Shown here piece after piece: positions 56,972 through 64,000 of a stretch of DNA of 64,000 bases (position 1 is its first letter; every line of letters starts with the position of its first letter). The notes below the pieces were generated by a model that saw only the letters and a program-made list of their open reading frames with translations, was not told where the DNA came from and did not search any database. Source of the DNA: Helianthus annuus (lineage: Eukaryota > Streptophyta > Magnoliopsida > Asterales > Asteraceae). The stretch lies in NCBI RefSeq assembly GCF_002127325.2, contig NC_035435.2, positions 120,957,127 through 121,021,126 on the forward strand, in the 5' to 3' direction. Position numbers and translations under genes: made by a program.

Positions 56972-59023
56972 AGTTCGGTTGAACTTCGCAACGTGAGCGT
57001 AATCACGATGGTCGTAGTCCCTTGTGACTATACCTACTGATTACCACGTTGATTAGGTGTAGTGACGAGTCATAGTTTCGGTCAAAATACGCGTTTATGC
57101 GTATTTTGCAACCAAACTATTCTTTGGTATTAAAACCCTTTGTTTTAATATCAAACTTGTTTTCTAACTTCGTTAAACATGTTTAACTCGTCACTTTTAG
57201 TTTAGTGCTTATTTAGGGTCGTAAGATAAGCGGTCTAAACAACCGCTTAGACTTTCGAACCCGACCCGTTTGGTGGTTCATTAGGATCCGACCAAACATA
57301 TTTTGTGACCATAATTGTATAGGGAATAACCTTCCGAGGTTATACCTTATGGTCACTTCGTTTAGTTAGTTGTATGATAGGTGATTTATATGCCTTAGGA
57401 AAATGACCAAAATGCCCTTTTCACGCATAAATTCATTTTAAGCATATGTAACCTAAATTTTTATATCTAAACTGATTAGGTAACATTATTAGACATGTTA
57501 AGGCATATAATACTTGTCATAAGACTAGTTAGGCATCTCGAACGCGCTTTTGCGCGAACGACGCATTAAAGTAGCGTAAGCTACCTTAATGGGTCGTAAG
57601 CACTTAGGGTAGGTTTCGATTTAGTTTGTAGGCTTTGTTAAACCATATCATATGAGTTCCAATACTCTTTTGGTTTACAAGACCTCATTCTATCCGATCT
57701 TCCAATTTAGGTCTGGTTTATTTACGTAGTTACTTATATTAGGTGCCGATTGATTTCCGTGATCCCTCTAGCTTTGCTTGGTTGTTATTCAAGACTTCTA
57801 AGCATTCTCATGTGAGTACATAGTTCCCCTATTTTACTGTTTTCGATTGTTTTGGGGTGATTCATATGTGTTAAATGAATTCAATGTTTTTAACAACGGT
57901 TTCGAAAATGATTAAAATGGTTTATATTAAATTAATAACGAGTTCGATAATGTGAACAAACTTGTTGGTTGTAATTACATAACAAATAACATTCATTAAT
58001 TTTGGCCGAACCGACCAGTATTAGGTTATGGTACCATAGGATCTGACAAATCCCGTTATCAGACTGCACCCATGGTTATGTGTGGGTTAGGTGGGTAACG
58101 ACTGAATCTGTGATTGTTAATTTACCCTTTGGTGGTTTATTAATGCGAGATTGGTGATAGGCAAGTTGCGAAGGTTTGGATGTTATTAGCGAGGCGACCA
58201 AAAGTAGTTATCACAATTAAAACGAGAATGATTTAAACGCTTTAAACGAGTTAAACGATTTTGGAACAATTTAAACGAGTTAAACGAATTGAACAAACGA
58301 TTGGTTTTTTGTTAGTGTTTAGATAACGGGATGGGTGTAATGTGATGAAAACATGGTAGATACGCCGCTGGTACTTCTTATATATAAGTGTTTTCATCAT
58401 ATTACATACCGTGGCGTTATTTAGTTCACTTGGGTAAACGATTTTGAAACGATGTCACACAACGATGTTTTCTAAATAATATAAACCATACGAGTTTTAT
58501 TAACAAATTTTACGAGATGTTTTACAATTTGGTTTACTAAAACAAATGTTTTGGGTTAAGAATCATGGCTACGAGATTTTATAAACTATAACCCACTTGA
58601 TTTGAGTTGGTTAATTATGTTGCAATACTTTACACTTTTCAAAACAACGTTTTTACTTTCGACTATTGTAGTCTAATGAGGTATTGCAACATGTAAACTA
58701 GCCATAAATCCGACACTCTCATAAAACCTATGTGCTCGTCAGCATTTCTTTGCTGACTTTGTTTTTACATATGTTTCAGGTGTTGTTGAATGATGTTGAT
58801 TGCTAGGATGCATGCTCACATAGGACTGGACGAGGCCTTAGTGACTTAATAACAATGATAGACTATGTTTAACTTGTTTGTTTAAATTTCAAGACAATGT
58901 AAATGTTTAATATTCAATAAAACGAAACTTTTTGAATCCATGGTTGTGAAACAATGATTCTGTTACAACACTCCCCGAAGATTCCGCCGCGGTTTGTTGT
59001 TTTAACGTGGTCGGGGTGTGACA
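56972..59023 (+). repeat. 5' LTR of E, fragment 4 (R/U5 part)
   Basis: Continues from the AGTTC target site and matches 63486-64000 and on. Ends TCGGGGTGTGACA at 59023. It holds hairpins at 57083-57108 (arms CAAAATACGC and GCGTATTTTG), 57543-57556 (CGCGC, TTTT, GCGCG), 57565-57590 (arms ATTAA-GTAGC and GCTAC-TTAAT), 58336-58406 (18-bp arms, one mismatch) and 58739-58758 (GTCAGCA and TGCTGAC). A run of TTTAAACG/TTAAACGA motifs lies at 58218-58300. Confidence 0.9.
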
Positions 59024-59029
59024 GAAGAG

Positions 59030-59042
59030 TTGGTATCAAAGC
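59030..59042 (+). other. Primer-binding site of E (mutated)
   Basis: TTGGTATCAAAGC, the initiator-Met PBS with one G-to-A change, seven bases after the LTR. Confidence 0.8.
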
Positions 59043-59602
59043 TCATGGTTATAGGGAATTAGGTTATTAGTAATGCTTTGACCTAGTCTATGACCTTCCT
59101 AGGACCCTAACACAAGATTCTTGTGTTTAGATCTTAAAACAATACCGTCACTTATCCTTAGGTGACAACCACAACAAGAACACAAATTTCGAATCCGCTT
59201 TGAAAACCAATCATCTGTTCTATGATGATTTATTATAAGGTTTTGAACCTTCAAAGTTTTCGAAATCTCGTCAAAGTTGGGTCTTATAATGTGAACACGT
59301 GCAATCTGGAAGGGTGGATGCTTGTACTCTGTGTTTTCTGTCTAAGGCTAGAGTGTTCGTACAAATCCACATAATCGGACCAGTCACTCTTACCTGGGAA
59401 CTCTTGGGGTGAGTGTCCACTTATAGGCTAAAGCATGTCTTCGCGATACATTAATATGACCCGCTTACTTTGATTAGTCACCGTCTCATTTGTTTGCCTT
59501 AGGTAACAAATAAATGATCACAATTTTTATGCGTTGTCATTCTGTTTTGATTATCCGAAAACATTTCACTCGTTTCTTCCTAAGTCTTCCATTTCCTCTA
59601 GA

Positions 59603-60270
59603 ATGTCTCTTCATCGCAGCGACGCTCAAATGTCCGAACAGGCTACCAAATTTGCCTAACGAATAAGTGTAGTAATCTAGAAGACCGCTGAATTAGTTGT
59701 TGCCATGTCCCGTCTCCAGGATGAAGTCACCCGAGAAGCATCAAAGGAAGCAGAAGCCAAGCCTTCGAAAAGGTCAAAGAAGCGTAAAGCTTCAAAGAAT
59801 CCTCCAGCCGTTACACCAAATCAAGCAGGACCTAGCCAGGTGGCAACACCACCAGCCAAGAAGCCGTACTTGGGAACTGCTCCTTTCTGCAATCAATGCA
59901 ATGGCCATCACCCAAATCAAACACCCTGCTTCAAATGTACCCACTGTGGACGATGGGGACATTTGATTAAAACGTGCCGCTTTGCTATCCAAAACAAAGC
60001 TGTTGCAAATCCTGCTGCTGCTCAACCTCCTGCAAGGAAACCTTATGCCGGTACTGCACTGATATGCAACAAATGTAATGCACCTCACGTAGCTTACCTA
60101 CAGTGTCGTCTGTGTGCATCATGTGGGTGACTCGGTCATCTGGAAAATGCTTGTCCATACAACCCAAGCCAAGGTGGTCCAAACCAACCCCAAGTCAACC
60201 CTGCTCAAGCTCGTTTCCCGCCTGGTACTTGCTATAACTATGGCAAGACGGGTTATTTCAGGATCAAATG
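59603..60270 (+). pseudogene. gag remnant of E (zinc-knuckle region)
   Basis: An ATG at 59603 opens an 18-codon frame (MSLHRSDAQMSEQ) closed at 59657. From 59705 a frame of 141 codons shows a Lys-rich stretch and Cys/His-rich repeats (CNQCNGHHPNQTPCFKCTHC, GRWGHLIKTC and CNKCNAPHVAYLQCRLCASC). It ends at a TGA (60128), after which the same frame continues with GHLENACPYNPSQGG and CYNYGKTGYF. The capsid part of gag is missing, as is all pol. The Cys pattern resembles the gag of element B, so E is a deleted relative of that lineage. Confidence 0.8.
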
Positions 60271-62186
60271 ACCAAAGATTGTCAGTGCAAATCTGACCCA
60301 CGGATGAGCATACTGGCTGATTAGAAGACGTTGCCGCTTTGGATTAGTTTAAATCTTTTGTTTTTGTTTCTTTTGTTTCTCTTGAACTCTGAAACAATGT
60401 GGTTGGTTTATAAATAAATCATTGATCACAATTCTGATGTACAAGTGTAGTTACATGTGTGTGTGGCATACCCCTACAATACCTACACCAAAGAACTATG
60501 TTCTTTACAACTACTCTTGTAGTTCTCCCATTCTTGTGATTACTCATGATTTCCTCGAAAATTCTAAGTACTCGTTTCATTCTAAGAAACGAAGTACAGA
60601 ATATAAGTGACACTTTGAGTAATCACTTTAAATCCTTGTTTGGATATTTAAGGGTACTTTTCATAAGTCCTTCAACAGTCTTATATGATATACCCATATA
60701 TATATATATCATTACATTCTGGTTTTCATAACGACATACTTAGTATATGTTTTTCAAAAACAACCTTCATGATTTCAAAATATTTCATATAGTTTAAAAA
60801 CAATTTTAACACAGCATATTTACTTAATATATCAAATGCATGATTTCAAAAGCATCATCCATGTTTTCAAAAACCTTATACATAATTTCAAAGTTCATCA
60901 CACATGATTTTAAAACAATTTATAAACATATTTACCTAATATATCTACCGTATGATTTCAAAAGTATTACGTAAGGTATTAAAAACATTAAACACTTTTC
61001 TAAAGAACCCCATGCATAGTTTTCGAAAATCACTCTGCTCGTATGATTGACTTAACATACATAGTACCCAACCTCCAAATTCTGCTTCATATGTCGCCTT
61101 GACATATCTAGCGCCTCAACTTCATGAGCATTCTACCTCGTGTATCGACTTAAGCACGTCTAGTGCAAGGTTTCGAAGCGTCTCCTGCTATTCGAATTCC
61201 AAAATCCATATAGGATCTTCTTATCTTCACAATTAGATCCTTGAGGATGATTATCGCTCAAATCGGAGCCCTTGATTGGATTCTTTATATATTTTAATAC
61301 GTACATTACGATCCAATAAAGACAAGGCCGAATTCCTATTAAGATCTTCCTATCTTCATAGTTAGATTCTTGATATGTTTAAAGTGCCAAATGAAATCCA
61401 CGGATTGGATTTCTGTTGTGCTTTAAATACACGTGTCCAAAGATAACAAATTGAAGGTCAAGTTAAACAATTATGTGATTATGTGTTTATGTGTTTTCTT
61501 TTATGTTTTTGTGTGATCCGATTATTCGTTATCCAAATCCTCGTAGAATCTTCCATATCTTCATATGAGGGATTCATAGTAGGATATCCAAAGGTACTAC
61601 CTTAAATCCTTAATGGGCTTCTAGGTAATAGTTAAAGACCCTTGGATTATATAGTACCATTCCATGATTCGAAAGAGACCCCTTGAGTGGTCTAGTTAAA
61701 AAGATTGATTCAAAATCTGGTTGAGAATGTCATGTGATGATATAACTGAAAATACTCCTTGGTGGTCAATTTAAAGAGATCATTTGTTGATTTAATTAAT
61801 TGGACCCTATGGTGGTCTAGTCACACTCATCATAGGTTCGTTCATTTGGTTTTCCTCTACACATTATAAAATGCACTGTGCGGACTATGCAAGGAATTAC
61901 GTAATTATGGACGCGTACATAATTATGAAATTCAGTGCACAAGAACCCCAGTAAGATTTATCATGTGTAAGAACCTATAGTGGCAACAATAACGAAACGT
62001 GAACAATGTAATGGAGGTACGGTGGACGCACCAATGGCGCTTCATATACTTGTATATAAGTGTCGCTTTTACATTGCAAGCATGATGTTATTTAAAGTTA
62101 CTAGAAGTTCAGAACCCTGACCAGTGTTGTTTTATCTTTTCGACTTCATGTTTCCTCTAAATAAATTTCGGGACGAAATTTCCTGA
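60271..62186 (+). other. Non-coding internal DNA of E
   Basis: No pol similarity. 60740-61000 is AT-rich with degenerate CATGATTTCAAAA repeats. 61195-61590 holds about three degenerate copies of a roughly 150-bp unit (each with ATCTTCNTATCTTCAYA and a GATTGGATT-like block). Near 61995-62080 there is a hairpin (arms CAATGTAA at 62004 and TTACATTG at 62069) whose centre resembles that at 58336-58406. Confidence 0.6.
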
Positions 62187-62198
62187 AGTAGGGGAGAC
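62187..62198 (+). other. Polypurine tract of E
   Basis: AGTAGGGGAGAC directly before TGTGACATC. The upstream TTTCGGGACGAAATTT is a motif also seen before the polypurine tracts of B and D on the minus strand. Confidence 0.85.
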
Positions 62199-64000
62199 TG
62201 TGACATCTGTGCCTCCACGGCCATCAAACAAATACCAAATCAATGAAATATTGTATTTCATACTTGGGATTTGTATAAATATGTGTATCATTTGCACATA
62301 TCAATTCTTGTTCGATTTCGAGCTCTAAATCGCTTTCTGGAAAGTTATACGCGAACTGATGCGCAAGCGTAATCAGTTTAACGCAACAAACACTCCAGAA
62401 CAGTGACATGGGCTTAACATACCTTAAATAACCTTTACATAACTTAGAAATAAGTTTTGGAGGGTTTGGTGTGTCGAAATCAAGTTTATTCGCTTACAGG
62501 GACTAATTTCGACAACCTGCGAAAGTATGCCGATTCGTACTGTAACGAACATTCCGGAATATGATCATAAGTTAAACATGCCCTAAATATCCTTTACATA
62601 GCTTAGAAATAGGCTTAGAGGTGTTTGGTGCGCAAAAATAAACTTATTTGATCAACAGGGACTAAAAGCGTAAAAAAGGGCACAAGTTTGCATTTACGCG
62701 CATATCTTACGTTCTGAACATATGCGGACATCCAAAAATTTATGTAATCATTAAAATATTTTATTTTAGTGATTGGCATGATAAAATTCCATTCGTCGCA
62801 TAGTTTGGATCGTTTTTCGCGTCCGTTCGAATTTCGTCGTAATTAACCGAACAACGCAACTGTACGACCAAACGAACCGACATCCGAGATATTTTTGAGC
62901 ATATTTCATGTTCCCTATACTTTAACTTCATTTTAGAGCCTTGAAATGGGGTTAACGGGGTTTAAACGCTTCAAAAATGGCTCAAAGGTGTTGCAGGGAC
63001 TAAACCTGACAATTTAGAAAAGTTTCTGGTCACTGATAGGTGGTGACGCTGCGCCACCACTATATGGTTTTGCCGTGGCGTGACACCACGGCCTCATCTG
63101 GGCAGAAACTTCATTTTGACAACCAGGTTGAACTTAGGGGTCTTTTGTGTAACTTTTCTCAATACCGTGTGATGGTTTTGAGCACCCCTAGTATTCCAAG
63201 ACCATGTGCCTTACATGTATGGTTGAGATTGAAGCTCGTAAATCAAGGAACGATCCTAACGGTTGTCCAAATCCTATATAAACCCACCTTGTTTCATCTC
63301 ATTCCTCACATTTGTTCTCATTCTTGCTCTAAGTTGAAGCTCTCAAGCTTCATACCTGAGCAAATTGAGTTCAAATCTTCAAGCTTGGAACTTTTGTAAG
63401 TATTCTTTCATCTTTTATGCGTTTTCAAGCATGAAAGTCAAACAGTGTTTGACTTTCTGCTTTGACCAGTCAATGGTCAACACGAAGTTCGGTTGAACTT
63501 CGCAACGTGAGCGTAATCACGATGGTCATAGTCCCTTGTGACCATACCTACTGATTACCACGTTGATTAGGTGTAGTGACGAGTCATAGTGTCGGTCAAA
63601 ATACGCGTCTATGCGTATTTTGCAAGCAAACTATTCTTGGGTATCAAAATCCTTTGTTTTGATATCAAACTTGTTTTCTAACTTCGTTAAACATGTTTTA
63701 ACATGTTTAAGTCGTCACCTTTAGTTTAGTGCTTATTTAGGGTCGTAAGATAAGCAGTCTAAACAACCGCTTAGACTTTCGAACCCGACCCGTTTGGTGG
63801 TTCATTAGGATCCGACCAAACATATTTTGTGACCATAATTGTATAGGGAATAACCTTCCGAGGTTATACCTTATGGTCACTTCGTTTAGTTAGTTGTATG
63901 ATAGGTGATTTATATGCCTTAGGAAAATGACCAAAATGCCCTTTTCACGCATAAATTCATTTTAAGCATATGTAACCTAAATTTTTATATCTAAACTGAT
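62199..64000 (+). repeat. 3' LTR of E (runs off the window)
   Basis: Starts TGTGACATC. U3 hairpins lie at 63046-63100. The TATA box TATATAA is at 63275-63281. Downstream is a string of hairpins: 63433-63457 (arms GAAAGTCAAAC and GTTTGACTTTC, loop AGT), 63462-63480 (TTGACC and GGTCAA), 63483-63502 (CGAAGTTC and GAACTTCG, loop GGTT) and 63597-63622 (CAAAATACGC and GCGTATTTTG). The last base corresponds to about 57478 in the 5' LTR, so about 1.5 kb remain outside. Confidence 0.93.

Larger units (their letters stand above)
21969..64000 (+). mobile_element. Outer gypsy element E, host of the nested stack
   Basis: Plus-strand, non-autonomous LTR element. The 5' LTR is in four pieces: 21969-22811, 30732-30804, 37127-37240 and 56972-59023. 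It is followed by a PBS (59030), a gag remnant (59603-60270), about 1.9 kb of non-coding DNA, a polypurine tract (62187-62198) and the 3' LTR (62199 to beyond the window). Joining the four pieces end to end follows the 3' LTR continuously apart from small insertion scars. Reconstructed LTR length is about 3.3 kb. The pieces are separated by elements D, F and G. The first 263 bp of the 5' LTR are missing at the left. Divergence between 21969-22811 and the 3' LTR is about 37 in 843 by hand count. Confidence 0.9.

Overview
This window is repeat-dense plant nuclear DNA: a stack of nested LTR retrotransposons with almost no ordinary genic sequence. The kind of organism is inferred from initiator-Met-tRNA primer-binding sites (TGGTATCAGAGC), Ty3/gypsy chromovirus pol with a C-terminal chromodomain-like tail, and SIRE-type Ty1/copia elements with very long gag ORFs. 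The gag and accessory proteins look to me like those of Asteraceae (daisy family) elements. That family assignment is from memory, not a search.

Layout, with letters used throughout. A (1-5030, minus): long LTR plus decayed gypsy pol. B (5249-11007, minus): gypsy with a 1.5 kb 3' LTR and broken pol and gag, cut off by a solo-type LTR (11008-12200, plus). C (12262-21343, minus): complete chromovirus, two 2166-bp LTRs, TSD CAACA, gag-pol damaged by one frameshift and one stop. 21479-21930: last exon of a coiled-coil protein gene, minus strand. E (21969 to beyond 64000, plus): gypsy element with LTRs of about 3.3 kb, remnant gag and no pol; its 5' LTR is split into four pieces by three insertions. 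These are D (22812-30731, minus gypsy, TSD CATTC, RNase H deleted), F (30805-37126, plus, non-coding gypsy-like) and G (37241-56971, minus gag-only copia, TSD AGTTC). H (41794-54733, plus), a complete SIRE-like copia with TSD TTCAG and two identical 400-bp LTRs, sits inside the gag of G. It encodes gag, an intact pol and an extra 876-residue ORF.

Hand-counted LTR divergence follows the nesting order: E about 4.4 percent (part of the LTR), D about 1.6, C about 1.2, G about 1, H 0.

The least expected signal is not a gene. Most LTR families here carry, in the LTR or leader, a private set of short perfect or near-perfect hairpins or dispersed short motifs. The sequences differ between families but the architecture is similar: 5-11 bp arms around 2-8 nt centres, with arm flanks that co-vary inside an array. 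Other notable points: H repeats one leader motif before both gag and its extra ORF; G and H carry surplus polypurine-tract-like sites; three elements landed within 187 bp just downstream of the TATA box of one LTR; and the missing first 116 bp of E's 5' LTR lies inverted 10 kb away, suggesting a local inversion.
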